NCBI GenBank assembly: GCA_014695195.1
Contig: JACJNW010000005.1
Location: forward strand, 1-33,561
Direction: 5' to 3'
DNA from: Cyanobacteria bacterium FACHB-DQ100
GTDB taxonomy: Bacteria; Cyanobacteriota; Cyanobacteriia; Leptolyngbyales; Leptolyngbyaceae
Length of the DNA: 33,561 nt
In this document: in pieces, positions 22,063 to 31,214 of the stretch
How the letters are laid out: each line of letters starts with the position of its first letter
Position numbering within the stretch: the stretch's first letter is position 1
Translations under genes and position numbers: made by a program
Notes under the pieces: model-generated
Told to the model about the DNA's origin: nothing
What the model saw: the letters and a program-made list of their open reading frames with translations, nothing else
Databases searched by the model: none

Positions 22063-24438
22063 TCATGTCCTAGAAATTTTTGTGATGGTTTTTGTGATTC
22101 CGCCTGAGAGACCTAATGCAAGCAAAGCTGGAACGAGTGGCACCCATCCCCCCTGCAGGAATAGCAGGAAGCAAGCTGTTCCTAATAGCGCGATCGCTGC
22201 GAGGGCTGCCAAACTTAAATAATGCGGTTTTCTGAGCCACCACGCTAACCCCCCACCAACAATTGCCCAACACCAAATCCAGAGCGTGTCCTGCCAAAAC
22301 GACCACATCCACAGCAAAGGTCGTCGATCGAGAACTGCACTCAAAATTTGGCTCACCATTTGAGCTTGTAGCAGCACCCCAGGCGTTTTCTGGTGCAGCG
22401 AAGTACCGGTACTGTAGGGAGTTGACCAGAAATCCCCGAAACTCGGAGCCGTCACGCCAATTAAAACAATTCGATCTTTTAGAAAGGTGTGATCAAGCTG
22501 ATTGTTTAGTAATTGCGTTAACGTGACCTGCGGTACGCTGTCTTGTAATGACTTGTAATTCCGGTAGTTCAGAAGAATTTGGTGCCCCCAAGAGTCAATG
22601 GTTTGATAGCCTCCCCTATGATTTTCAAGGGGCTGAAACGTTACGGAACCCAGTTGTAATGCTCCTTCTGGTGTAAATTGTGGAGTAATTCCCTGAGTGA
22701 TGAGATACCGGAATGCAAGTTGAACACTAAACGAATACGAGGTAGAACACGCGGAACCAGGATACGGTTCCATTCCTAATAAATGACGACGCAGAATGCC
22801 ATCCGGATCGGTCAAAAAATCGCTAAAGCCCCATTGCTCAGGTGGTACTTCCGGGGGCGGTGCAACGCCTGGATCATTGCTCGTGGAATCGGTTGCTTTG
22901 CAAACGGTAATGAGACGCGAATTTTGCCGAAGCCGATCGCTGAGCGATTTATTTTTTGTTGCGCTGCTGCGATAGATGTCGAGACCGACCGCAATCGGCT
23001 GTTGTTGCTCTAACTTGTCTAAAAGTTTCAATAAGGTCTGATCAGAGAGCGATCCTTGTCTTGGTTCGGGCTGTGCTTGAATGTCTGCTTCGGTTAGTGT
23101 CACCACTAAAAGACGAGAATCTGGTACTTCCTGGGAGCGCGATCGCAGGAATTGATCGAAGGCTTGTAGCTCTAGAGGTTGCATCCAGCCCATATGTCGT
23201 CCGCCGATCGTTAAGCCTGCTGCTGCTATGCTGCTGAAGAAAATCGCCGCCAATCCCCGTCGAATTTTGCTGCGTTTATGAGACTGGGAGGCTAATGGTG
23301 CAATCACCGTATCTTGCTCTTGTTGAGCGATTCCTTCAGTGTCTCCTTTCTTGACACTAAGCGTACTGTTACACCAATCTTGCCAAGTTTGTGGAACTTC
23401 GGCTGGATTTTGAAAAATGACGGGCAACCAGGTTGCATAGGGAAACTCCGGTTCCAAGGTTTCTAGTTGTTCTCGTGCCTGCCGAACTGCACTGTAGAGC
23501 GGTTGACCTGCGGCAAAGGCACTTAAGAGGTGCTTTAAGAACTCCTGAGCCACTCGATCGGGAACTGGCTCCCGCATCACAATGATTTGGGGAATGTGCA
23601 AATCAGTAAGCTGGCGAGCTAAACCAATTCCATCGCAGGAGTTAAAAATTGCCAGCTTTAATCCATGACGAATCGCAACTTTAAGTGCGTATTTAAGTTC
23701 ACTCAACACCAGTCGATCGCTAGCATTAATCATCAATCGACCGACTTCAGATTCCGTGGAGCTATGTCCCGCAAAAAATAAAATATCCCAAGCCTGCCTC
23801 CACAACTGCTCTCCTAACTCCTGTCGTTGGGGTTCTACAAGCAGTTGAACGTGAGCTTGAGGAAGTTGTTCTAATAAGGCGCGATCGCGCTGCACATTAA
23901 TGCCCACGCTACTACCGAGAATTGCCAAAACGTTGACGGTTGGTTTTGCCGTTTCGGTGCGCTCCACACGCTCATAGGCTGCCGTACTTAGGGCGATCTC
24001 TGCAGTGGGATAGCGGTCTAACACGTCCCACAAATGCCATGGTAATCGGCTCAGCTGCGGACTGCTAGTTTGAATTAGAACACGAATCTTCTCTGCCGGG
24101 TCGAGCTTTTCAAACCAGCGATCGCGCAAGGGGCGGAACACAGCAGAATTTAACCACGCATTCAACTGTTCAATTAATCGATGAGCGGCATGACGGCAGT
24201 CTTCTACTCTGGAAACATGGGTCACTTCATCCTGCAAAAACTCAATTCGCCACCGCTGCCCTAATCGGCGATAGGCGAGCTGCCAATCGTGATACTGCTG
24301 CGGCAAACTTGGCGCAGGTGGCAAAGTTCCGGGTAGCTCGATCGCAGGTTGCTTCCCTTCGTCCCCAATTTGCAGGATCACTGGAAACCCACGGTCAAAA
24401 CTTCCTTCTCCAATCTTTAAGACAACTAACTTACTCAC
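22063..24438 (-). CDS. CHAT-CHASE2 membrane protein (protease-like and sensor domains)
   Basis: A 791-residue protein combining a cytoplasmic CHAT domain and an extracytoplasmic CHASE2 sensor. Residues 115-350 form the CHAT domain, with His225 (FFAGHSST) and Cys268 (IFNSCDGIGLA) as the caspase-like dyad. A membrane helix (about 395-413) leads to CHASE2 (about 420-700; LELQAFDQFLRSR, LVVTLTEADI, VALDIYRS-like LGLDIYRSSAT, RIVLIGVTAPS). Three membrane helices close the protein (about 705-785). CHASE2 usually feeds kinases, cyclases or related outputs; here the output would be proteolysis or CHAT-mediated binding. It sits 81 bp after DUF1822 and 3 bp before DUF928 in one operon headed by a sigma factor. 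The ligand and substrate are unknown. Confidence 0.92.
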   Translation of the reverse strand: MSKLVVLKIGEGSFDRGFPVILQIGDEGKQPAIELPGTLPPAPSLPQQYHDWQLAYRRLGQRWRIEFLQDEVTHVSRVEDCRHAAHRLIEQLNAWLNSAVFRPLRDRWFEKLDPAEKIRVLIQTSSPQLSRLPWHLWDVLDRYPTAEIALSTAAYERVERTETAKPTVNVLAILGSSVGINVQRDRALLEQLPQAHVQLLVEPQRQELGEQLWRQAWDILFFAGHSSTESEVGRLMINASDRLVLSELKYALKVAIRHGLKLAIFNSCDGIGLARQLTDLHIPQIIVMREPVPDRVAQEFLKHLLSAFAAGQPLYSAVRQAREQLETLEPEFPYATWLPVIFQNPAEVPQTWQDWCNSTLSVKKGDTEGIAQQEQDTVIAPLASQSHKRSKIRRGLAAIFFSSIAAAGLTIGGRHMGWMQPLELQAFDQFLRSRSQEVPDSRLLVVTLTEADIQAQPEPRQGSLSDQTLLKLLDKLEQQQPIAVGLDIYRSSATKNKSLSDRLRQNSRLITVCKATDSTSNDPGVAPPPEVPPEQWGFSDFLTDPDGILRRHLLGMEPYPGSACSTSYSFSVQLAFRYLITQGITPQFTPEGALQLGSVTFQPLENHRGGYQTIDSWGHQILLNYRNYKSLQDSVPQVTLTQLLNNQLDHTFLKDRIVLIGVTAPSFGDFWSTPYSTGTSLHQKTPGVLLQAQMVSQILSAVLDRRPLLWMWSFWQDTLWIWCWAIVGGGLAWWLRKPHYLSLAALAAIALLGTACFLLFLQGGWVPLVPALLALGLSGGITKTITKISRT

Positions 24439-24519
24439 AGTAGCTTAACGTTTAACGTGTTAGAGTTTGTGAAATAAATCCATTAGTGCCGTGTTACTCC
24501 TAGCATTGGTATCGTCGAG

Positions 24520-25482
24520 CTAGATTACAAAACTTTCCACATAGCTCGCATTACCCAAAGTAATGTTGACACTAAAACGTTCGCCAAAGCTCCCCATTAA
24601 CTGTTTTTGAATATAATCATCAGTGCTTCTTGCCTGAACGCTTTGCTGTATTTGTCCCTCTTCTAACAAAATCGTTAGTTCTAGACCTTCTGGTAAATAA
24701 ACCTGATCACCAATCGGGTGAACTTGTAGCACAACACGAACATGGGAAGCCTGGGACGAGACATCCTCTTCGGGAATCAGTGACACGAGAAGCGCGACGG
24801 TCTGCGGTTCCGGCGAGCCGTCTAGTTGAATCAGTTTGGCACCACGAGTTTGAGTACTAGGGTCAGATAAATCGGTGTCCGACTCTGCGCTTCTAAAGCT
24901 GTACGCTGGACTCAAAGCTTGAGCGAATAAAAGCATTTCTGCGGCTTGCCAGCCTGCCTCAAAGTATTCATCAAGCCATTGTCTTAGCGTCACGATCGCT
25001 TGATTCACGGGAGCGAGCGAATGGAGATAGCTTGGCAATTCGTCGAGCGATCGCAGCTGACGCAGCATTAACCTTCCCGTTTGTAGCGTGGGACTAAACC
25101 CTAGTAAAGTCGCTTCTGTGAGCGATTCATTCAACTGAACAGCAACGAACCCGATGCGATCGCTTTGAGCTTCGACTGGAACTGGGCAAGTTTGAGCATT
25201 GGGTAAAATGGGGCGGCATTCGAGCTTGCCTCGGTGCCGGATATTTAGATCTGCCACATCCAGAAGTATTTGCATGACGGGATTTGCGCTATGGCTCGCT
25301 TCCCAATCTGTTTCAATCCCAATACACTGCAAGTAATAATTCACAGCCTGTACTGCCAATGTATTCAAATAAACCTGCTTGGCTTTTTGCCCGTCCGTGT
25401 ACTGGCGGCGAAACTGCTCTGCTTGTTGATGCACCCTAGCAGCTAAGGGAACTGTAAATACCGATGAAATAAGGTCGCTCAT
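24520..25482 (-). CDS. DUF1822 family protein
   Basis: A 320-residue soluble protein, recognised as DUF1822 by its opening (IPLTxxAHxxAxQF-like VPLAARVHQQAEQFRRQ), the YLNTLAVxAVNYYLQCxGIETDWExS segment and the later GWQAAEMLL stretch. It has no signal peptide or membrane helix. The function is not established; members usually lie directly after a sigma-factor gene and before CHASE2/CHAT genes, as here (31 bp after the sigma gene). That fixed placement makes it a candidate partner of the sigma factor (an anti-sigma-like or adaptor role), which is inference only. Confidence 0.88.
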   Translation of the reverse strand: MSDLISSVFTVPLAARVHQQAEQFRRQYTDGQKAKQVYLNTLAVQAVNYYLQCIGIETDWEASHSANPVMQILLDVADLNIRHRGKLECRPILPNAQTCPVPVEAQSDRIGFVAVQLNESLTEATLLGFSPTLQTGRLMLRQLRSLDELPSYLHSLAPVNQAIVTLRQWLDEYFEAGWQAAEMLLFAQALSPAYSFRSAESDTDLSDPSTQTRGAKLIQLDGSPEPQTVALLVSLIPEEDVSSQASHVRVVLQVHPIGDQVYLPEGLELTILLEEGQIQQSVQARSTDDYIQKQLMGSFGERFSVNITLGNASYVESFVI

Positions 25483-25513
25483 AAAAATTGCTCACACTGG
25501 AATAAAAGTAGGG

Positions 25514-26179
25514 TCACGATCGAAGATACTCTTTAATTTTTGGTGCTAATTCTTTACAAGCGCGTTGATAGAAATTGCTCAAAGTTGGAATCTTGACGCC
25601 AAAGGATGCCGAAAGCTGTTCCCAGGATTCTCCCGCTAAGCGGCGAAGCGCAAGGATTTGAAAATTCACTTCAGAGCAGCTTTTCATCTGCTTGTGCTTA
25701 AAGCAATTTTCAGGATCTTCTTCTAAACACTGTTTAACAATGTCAGACATTGAAAGTGTCTCAGCGGAAACATTCGCCTTATCTAATTCATTGATATCTG
25801 CGACATAGGTAACTCGTGTGTTTGTACTGGAATAGTATTTAGTTCGTGCATCAATGAAACGCTTATTTAGTAAAAAGTTCACCCAAGTCATCACCTTACC
25901 TTTGGTCGAGTCGTAGCGATCAATAGAGCGACACATCTGTAGCCACAGTTCTTGTAAAGCTTCTTGGTAAAGATAAACATAGGTTTCTGCAGGTAATTGT
26001 CCACGAGGGCAGTAAAGTTTACCTGACTGTTGAATCAAGCGAATCAGCCGACCCAAAGCGGTTTGCCGCTCGTGGCTGTGGGGTGCATATCGTTGAGCTT
26101 CCATGACCAGCCGTTCTAGTTGTTCATCCAGTTCGTCCATTGGGGAGTTGAAATTGAGCGATCGGTCACTCACTATCAT
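25514..26179 (-). CDS. Sigma-70-family (ECF-like) RNA polymerase sigma factor
   Basis: A 221-residue protein that should direct RNA polymerase to a special set of promoters. Region 2-like sequence spans about 60-125 (YLYQEALQELWLQMCRSIDRYDSTKGKVMTWVNFLLNKRFID), and a region 4-like helix-turn-helix spans about 175-215 (ILALRRLAGESWEQLSASFGVKIPTLSNFYQRAC). Region 3 is short, so it belongs with ECF-type factors. It is the first gene of an operon with DUF1822, CHAT-CHASE2 and DUF928. Its own control by one of these products, and its targets (perhaps the TpsA/CHAT genes), are inferences. No distinctive promoter was found in the 200 bp upstream (26180-26381); it holds only a weak inverted repeat (AGCACT...AGTGCT near 26270). 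Confidence 0.85.
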   Translation of the reverse strand: MIVSDRSLNFNSPMDELDEQLERLVMEAQRYAPHSHERQTALGRLIRLIQQSGKLYCPRGQLPAETYVYLYQEALQELWLQMCRSIDRYDSTKGKVMTWVNFLLNKRFIDARTKYYSSTNTRVTYVADINELDKANVSAETLSMSDIVKQCLEEDPENCFKHKQMKSCSEVNFQILALRRLAGESWEQLSASFGVKIPTLSNFYQRACKELAPKIKEYLRS

Positions 26180-26381
26180 GATGGAATTCCAATAGTGAAG
26201 GTGTGCTCTGATACAAATCTATGGAGATCCCATTTGGCTTCTGTAGCAATTTGATTTAAACAGCAAGAAGCACTCCCATATTTCATGAAGTGCTATATAT
26301 CTCTCGGACAGGATGCACAGAAATTATCCAATCGCCTGCAATTTTCTTGAATATCCCTCTCTCAAGAAACACTTTCGACAG

Positions 26382-27210
26382 GGTATTATCAACTTAACCC
26401 GAATGTAGAATAATCGGACTGATTTAACTCGGATCACCTCTTCTCATGTACTCCCGTCATCGCTTTCCCGGCGAAATCATCAGTTCCTGTGTGTGGCTTT
26501 ACTACACTTTTCCTCTGAGTTACCGGGATATCGAGAAGATGATGTTGTACCGAGGCATCGAGGTGACGTACGAATCGATTCGGGAATGGTGCCAGAAATT
26601 CGGACAGCAATACGCGAATCAGGTGCGGCGCAAGCGTCCTTACATTACAGACAAATGGCATCTTGACGAAATGGTAGTCACAATCAAGAAGCAGCAATAC
26701 TACCTGTGGCGGGCAGTAGACAGTGAAGGGAACGTGCTGGATGTCTTATTACAACGCCATCGAGGCACCGAAGCAGCGAAGCGATTTTTCCGTAAGCTGC
26801 TGAAGAAACAAGGGTTTGTGCCACGGGTGATAGTCACCGACAAGCTCAAGAGTTACGAAGCGGCAAAGAAACAGGTGATGCCGAGCGTAGAACACCGACA
26901 ACACAAAGAGTTGAATAATCGGGCAGAAAATTCGCATCAACCGACAAGAATGCGAGAGCGACGAATGCGGCGATTTAAATCTGTGGGGCAAGCGCAACGA
27001 TTCCTTTCTGCCTTTGACCCGATTCGCTCCCACTTTCACCCGAAGCAACATGACCTGAGTGCAAAACGATATCGAGAACAGATGCGCCAACGCTTTGAGG
27101 ATTGGCGAGAAATCACTGGTGTGAAAGATGCTGCGTAAATTGGAGCGATGACCGCGATCGAGAAATTATTGTGCCTAATTTTGATTGTCATCGGTTAAGT
27201 TGACAATGCC
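26382..27210 (+). mobile_element. Intact IS6-family-type insertion sequence, 829 bp
   Basis: Inverted ends GGTATTATCAACTTAACC (26382-26399) and GGTTAAGTTGACAATGCC (27193-27210) frame a full transposase gene. The size fits the IS6 family. The flanking 8 bp (TTCGACAG and GTTGCTGG) differ, so there is no target duplication; IS6-type cointegrate recombination or later deletion could explain this. A further element end lies 99 bp to the right. Confidence 0.9.
26446..27138 (+). CDS. IS6-family transposase, full length
   Basis: A 230-residue DDE transposase that should cut and join the ends of its own element. The N-terminal helix-turn-helix is present (LSYRDIEKMMLYRGIEVTYESIREW, about 24-48). The catalytic residues are Asp74 (DKWHLDEM), Asp132 (VTDKLKSYEAAK) and Glu161 (NNRAENSH), aligned by comparison with the IS6 pattern NTDK ... 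NNxIE. An arginine-rich stretch (RMRERRMRRFKS) follows, as is usual. This copy is intact and so is the likely source of activity for the defective relatives in the window (329-1053 and 3075-3428). Confidence 0.93.
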   Translation: MYSRHRFPGEIISSCVWLYYTFPLSYRDIEKMMLYRGIEVTYESIREWCQKFGQQYANQVRRKRPYITDKWHLDEMVVTIKKQQYYLWRAVDSEGNVLDVLLQRHRGTEAAKRFFRKLLKKQGFVPRVIVTDKLKSYEAAKKQVMPSVEHRQHKELNNRAENSHQPTRMRERRMRRFKSVGQAQRFLSAFDPIRSHFHPKQHDLSAKRYREQMRQRFEDWREITGVKDAA

Positions 27211-27268
27211 GTTGCTGGGCTAAACTCTGCTGCGTAATCAGAGGGATCAAGACTGCTTAGGATTATCA

Positions 27269-27309
27269 TGCCTAATTTTTAATGTACTCCGTTAAGTTAA
27301 TAATGCCAC
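27269..27309 (+). repeat. Extra, diverged IS6-type right end
   Basis: ATGCCTAATTTTTAATGTACTCCGTTAA-type sequence ending GTTAAGTTAATAATGCC (27293-27309) repeats the last 40 bp of the IS at 26382-27210, with changes. It is probably the tail of an older copy next to which, or into which, the intact one landed. The rest of 27139-27383 shows no gene. Confidence 0.7.
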
Positions 27310-27383
27310 TCTTCAACATCCTTGAAGCGTTGACACGAATTCAACATGCGGTTAACCAAATTAAGCGCTAGAAATGCCCCAAG

Positions 27384-27770
27384 TCAATTGTTATAAAAAT
27401 TGATGTCTGGCGTTTGATCATCTGGATAAATTGGCGGGGACTGCACTGAAAGCAAGACAACATCCTCATCGGGTGTCCGAAAGCCATGACTTGCACCCAC
27501 AGAAATATAGATCGTATCTCCGGGTTTAACGGAATACTCTTTTTCGTCTAGCGTGATAATTGCGGTCCCTTCAAGAATGTAAAGAAAAGATTCAGAAGCT
27601 TCGTGAACGTGAGGTTCCAGCGCAGATCCTTTAGCAATCTTCACATGGTCGAATCCCACAGATAAAAGCTGTTCACGGGACAATAATCGAGTAATGGTTG
27701 CGCCAAACAACGCTTTGGACTCGAACTCTGTAATGTTCTTGATCGTAACTCTGTTGATTGTAGTAATCAT
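27384..27770 (-). CDS. Small cupin-domain protein
   Basis: A 128-residue single-domain cupin. The metal-binding motif 1 is complete (His54, His56 and Glu60 in EPHVHEASESFLYILEG) and motif 2 gives His95 (KPGDTIYISVGASHGF). Such proteins bind a divalent metal and act as small-molecule oxygenases, isomerases or sensors; the substrate here is unknown. The gene follows kbl by 45 bp on the same strand and may belong to the threonine operon, though cupins occur in many contexts. Confidence 0.85.
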   Translation of the reverse strand: MITTINRVTIKNITEFESKALFGATITRLLSREQLLSVGFDHVKIAKGSALEPHVHEASESFLYILEGTAIITLDEKEYSVKPGDTIYISVGASHGFRTPDEDVVLLSVQSPPIYPDDQTPDINFYNN

Positions 27771-27815
27771 TTTTTATCCTCCTAACGATTTCTATTAGGT
27801 TCCGACTGCTGTTGC

Positions 27816-29024
27816 TCATCGTGGTTTTATAACATCTGAAGTGTTTTGATACTGTTCTGCAATTTTGGTAAACGCATCAACACAACGATCAAGCTGCGAT
27901 CGCGTGTGAACTGCCGAAATCTGAACTCGAATTCGAGCTTGATTTTGGGGAACCACCGGGTAGCTAAATCCAATCACATAGATACCTTCATCGAGGAGCG
28001 CCCGTGCCATTGTCTTTGCCAGCTTCGCGTCGTAAAGCATAATCGGCACAATCGGATGGATACCGGGCTGGATTTCAAAGCCACGATCGTGCATTTGCTG
28101 CCGGAAATAGCGCGTGTTCTCGATTAAACGGCTGCGTAACTCATTCGACTGGCTCAGGAGATCCAATACCGTCAAACTCGTGTAGGCGATCACGGGTGCC
28201 AACGTATTGGAAAATAGGTAGGGGCGCGATCGTTGTCGCAGCAAGTCGATTATCACTCGATGCCCGCTAGTAAAGCCTCCTGATGCCCCACCGAGCGCTT
28301 TTCCAAGCGTACTAGTGATCAGGTCAACCCGGCCCATGACACCACAGTGTTCAATTGATCCGCGTCCCATTGCTCCCAAAATGCCCGTTGCGTGACTATC
28401 ATCTACCATAACAAGGGCATCGTATTGTTCCGCTAAATCGCAGATGAGATCGAGCTTGGCAATCTCCCCGTCCATGCTGAAAACGCCATCGGTTGCAATC
28501 AAGCGAATTTTGGCGGATTGGGTTTGTTGAAGGATCTGCTCTAACTCCTGGATATCGCTGTGAGCAAATCGATATCGTTGTGCCTTGCAAAGTCGAATCC
28601 CATCGATCACACTGGCATGATTCAACGCATCGCTAATCACCGCGCAATCCGCATCTAACAGTGTTTCAAATAGCCCCGTATTGGCATCAAAGCAAGCGTT
28701 ATACAAAATGGTATCCTCGGTGCCAAGAAACGCTGAGAGCCTTGCTTCAAGTTCTTTATGAATTGCTTGCGTTCCACAAATAAATCGCACCGATGACAAC
28801 CCAAACCCATACTTTGCCAAACCCTCTTGAGCGGCTGCAATCACATCAGGATGGGTGGCAAGTCCCAGGTAATTGTTGGTGCAGAAGTTCAAAACCGTTT
28901 GTCCTCCCTTAATTTCAATCTCGGCTCCCTGAGGACTGATGAGAATTCGTTCTTCTTTCGCAAGACCAGCTTGATCGATCTCATCTAGCATCGACTGAAA
29001 GATAGCGGCTGCTGTGTTCAACAT
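27816..29024 (-). CDS. kbl: Glycine C-acetyltransferase (2-amino-3-ketobutyrate CoA ligase)
   Basis: A 402-residue pyridoxal-phosphate enzyme that splits 2-amino-3-ketobutyrate with CoA into glycine and acetyl-CoA. The family features are the [14 protein letters not shown] opening (46-59), [29 protein letters not shown] (208-217) and the PLP lysine Lys242 in [14 protein letters not shown]. Related alpha-oxoamine synthases (BioF, ALAS) share this fold, but the neighbouring threonine dehydrogenase supports kbl. It follows tdh by 21 bp. It should give the second step of threonine catabolism, or glycine formation, in the cytoplasm. Confidence 0.92.
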   Translation of the reverse strand: MLNTAAAIFQSMLDEIDQAGLAKEERILISPQGAEIEIKGGQTVLNFCTNNYLGLATHPDVIAAAQEGLAKYGFGLSSVRFICGTQAIHKELEARLSAFLGTEDTILYNACFDANTGLFETLLDADCAVISDALNHASVIDGIRLCKAQRYRFAHSDIQELEQILQQTQSAKIRLIATDGVFSMDGEIAKLDLICDLAEQYDALVMVDDSHATGILGAMGRGSIEHCGVMGRVDLITSTLGKALGGASGGFTSGHRVIIDLLRQRSRPYLFSNTLAPVIAYTSLTVLDLLSQSNELRSRLIENTRYFRQQMHDRGFEIQPGIHPIVPIMLYDAKLAKTMARALLDEGIYVIGFSYPVVPQNQARIRVQISAVHTRSQLDRCVDAFTKIAEQYQNTSDVIKPR

Positions 29025-29045
29025 GATGACATCCTCGTAAGAAGA

Positions 29046-30035
29046 TTAACGATTCCGGTTTTTCAATGGAACGTCCAACCGTCGCGAAAGTTGTTTGAGC
29101 ATATCTTCAACGATCGCGGGCAAATCATATTCTGGTCGCCATCCCCAATCGGCTCGTGCCTTAGAATCATCGACCTCAGACACCCAGGAATCCGCGATCG
29201 CTTGTCGAAAATCAGGCGCATAATCGCAGACAAAATCCGGCAGATACCGCTGAATTTCGCTGACAAGTTCTGCTGCCGAAAAACTCACGGCAGTAATGTT
29301 GTAGCTAGAGCGAATTTTGATGGCTGCTTCATCTGCTTGCATTAGCTCTAAAACGGCTCTCACTGCATCCGGCATATACATCATCGGCAATCGAGTTTCA
29401 GGACGAACAAAGCAGGTATAGTGCCGGTCTTTCAGCGCTGCGTAGAAGATTTCTACTGCAAAGTCGGTGGTGCCGCCACCGGGAGGAATGCTGTAACTGA
29501 TGATGCCAGGTAAGCGAAGACTACGCACATCAACACCATAGCGATGGGCGTAATAATGACACAACAATTCTCCGGTGACTTTGGTAATGCCATACATCGT
29601 GGAGGGGTCTTCGATCGTGATTTGAGGCGTATCTAGTTTGGGGGTATGCGGCCCAAACACAGCGATCGAGCTAGGAAAGAAAAGCTTGAGGTGATAAATT
29701 CTGGCGGTTTCTAGAACGTTGTACAACCCATTGACGTTAACATTCCAGCAGCGATCGGGCTGTTGTTCTCCTTTTGCTGACAACACCCCTGCTAAATGAT
29801 AAATCGTATTGATTTGATATTTTTCGATTAAATCCTGAAGCCGCTGTCGATCCATCACATCTAAGACTTCGTAGAAACGATAATCTCTCTGAGGAACTGC
29901 GTCACAGTGGTATGCCCGATGCAACGCTGCTCGACTGCTTTCAAGTACACTCGCTGCTCCGTAGTGCTGACACAACGCAGCAACAAGGTCACCCCCAAGT
30001 TGACCTTTTGCTCCAGTCACTAAAATCGTACCCAT
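29046..30035 (-). CDS. tdh: L-threonine 3-dehydrogenase, extended SDR type
   Basis: A 329-residue NAD-dependent dehydrogenase that oxidises L-threonine to 2-amino-3-ketobutyrate. The Rossmann motif GAKGQLG (8-14) is near the N-terminus. The catalytic triad fits Ser122/Ser123 (FPSSIAVFG), Tyr148 and Lys152 (MYGITKVTGE). PPGGGTTDFAVEIFYAAL is the feature that separates SDR-type threonine dehydrogenases from other epimerase-like proteins. This is the SDR family, not the zinc (MDR) family of E. coli Tdh. It is the first gene of the tdh-kbl pair, with a good promoter upstream at 30118-30145. Confidence 0.9.
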   Translation of the reverse strand: MGTILVTGAKGQLGGDLVAALCQHYGAASVLESSRAALHRAYHCDAVPQRDYRFYEVLDVMDRQRLQDLIEKYQINTIYHLAGVLSAKGEQQPDRCWNVNVNGLYNVLETARIYHLKLFFPSSIAVFGPHTPKLDTPQITIEDPSTMYGITKVTGELLCHYYAHRYGVDVRSLRLPGIISYSIPPGGGTTDFAVEIFYAALKDRHYTCFVRPETRLPMMYMPDAVRAVLELMQADEAAIKIRSSYNITAVSFSAAELVSEIQRYLPDFVCDYAPDFRQAIADSWVSEVDDSKARADWGWRPEYDLPAIVEDMLKQLSRRLDVPLKNRNR

Positions 30036-30117
30036 ATCCAGATATTCAGAATGAATTAGCAGTAATTGCGGCTTTATGTGTAGAGCTTGCCTAAAAGACT
30101 GTGGATTATTTAACTCG

Positions 30118-30145
30118 ATTGTATTAATCTTTCTTTGGATGGCAA
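30118..30145 (-). promoter_or_regulatory. Likely sigma-70-type promoter of tdh
   Basis: On the minus strand, TTGCCA (30140-30145) and TACAAT (30118-30123) are separated by 16 bp; each differs from consensus at one base. It lies about 83 bp before the tdh start. Confidence 0.45.
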
Positions 30146-30199
30146 TCCCTCATAAGTGGCAGATAAAATTGTGGTAGTGCTATTTAACCTGAGTTCGGG

Positions 30200-30429
30200 T
30201 TAAGCCGGGAGCAAGAGATTATGGTCGAGGGCAATCGACGGCTTCTTTGGCTGATAGCAATACGCAATTAGTTCGCCCAGGATATTGATAAAGCAATTGA
30301 CTGGAGAGCGATGAGGTGAATGCTCGATTTAAGAAATGTTCTTTAACTGGTCGATGATCGTTTCGATGATGGAGTGGCGGTGCAGCATCAAACGGTCATT
30401 CAGTGGCAGCAATCGCTGTTTCGTATTGC
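30200..30429 (-). pseudogene. C-terminal remnant of an IS982-family transposase
   Basis: The minus strand reads LLPLNDRLMLHRHSIIETIIDQLKN, then [33 protein letters not shown], with the proper stop at 30200-30202. This is the conserved end of IS982-family transposases (SIIETINDQLKNISQIEHSRHRS...), including the D of the DDE core's C-terminal part, but a TAA replaces the expected Gln codon. Only about 75 residues remain. The upstream side stops at an IS6-type end (30430-30447). AACCTGAGTTCGGGTT just outside (from 30187) could be its terminal repeat. Confidence 0.78.
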
Positions 30430-30447
30430 GGTTAAGTTGATAATGCC
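30430..30447 (+). repeat. Isolated IS6-type terminal repeat
   Basis: GGTTAAGTTGATAATGCC is identical to the IS end at 3411-3428, but no IS6-type transposase is attached. It joins the IS982 fragment on its left directly to the IS4 fragment on its right. Confidence 0.85.
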
Positions 30448-31188
30448 TATCTCTATCATCTTGACGCTGTGCGCCCTTACTTGCCGCCCAACGTTGAATA
30501 CCTCGCAGTCGATGGTTACTATGCCAAAGCCAGATTTGTTTCAGGAGCGGTGGATCTGAAGTTGCACGTCATCAGCAAGCTCAGGTGCGATGCGAACCTT
30601 CAGTTTCTCTACATGGGAGAGCAAAAGCGACGAGGGAGACCGCGCAAGTATGCAGGTAAAGTTGACTTGAGTGACCTCAGTCGCTTCACGTTTGTCGAAA
30701 CCGTATCCCCAAATGTGAATCTGTACACTGCTGTCGTCTTTCATGTGTCGCTCAAACGCTCGATTCGAGTCGTCTACCTGGTAGACCAGCGCTCGACTCG
30801 CGTTCGGACTTGTTTGCTCTTCAGCACAGATGCTGGGCAAGACCCGGTGCGAATTTACCACTACTACAAACTGCGATTCCAAATCGAATTTATCTTTCGA
30901 GACGCAAAGCAATTTACGGGACTAGAAGATTGTCAAGCTCGCGATGCTCAAAAACTCGCCTTCCATTTCAATGCCAGTTTCACGGCACTCAATCTCGCTA
31001 GACTCGACGCTTTGCAGCAGCATTCAGGACTAGCTCCATTTGTCTTCTCAATGGCAAGTGTCAAACGGCAAATGCTCAATCAGCACCTGCTCGAACGATT
31101 TATTTGCAACTTAGACTTAGACCCAAGCCAAATTAAATCGCATCCCAACTACTCAAGCCTTTGCAATTACGGCATTATCGCTGCCTGA
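30448..31188 (+). pseudogene. IS4-family transposase, N-terminally truncated
   Basis: The frame is open from the IS6-type end at 30447 to the TGA at 31188 (about 246 codons; a GTG at 30469 could start it). It lacks the N-terminal third of a typical IS4 transposase. Catalytic Asp lies in EYLAVDGYYAK. The IS4 signature Y-x2-R-x3-E-x6-K is perfect in YYKLRFQIEFIFRDAK, giving the catalytic Glu. FTGLEDCQARDAQKLAFHFNASF follows as in many cyanobacterial relatives. It is probably inactive because of the missing N-terminus and left end. Confidence 0.78.
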
Positions 31189-31214
31189 TTCTGCCCGGAC
31201 TATTGCTTGTAGAC

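Noticed and set aside
329-27210. Target-site duplications for the IS6-type elements
   Set aside because: The 8 bp next to each end were compared (ACATAGGG, GAAAATAG, GCTGTGAT, TTCGACAG, GTTGCTGG, ACTCTTCA, TATCTCTA); none match.
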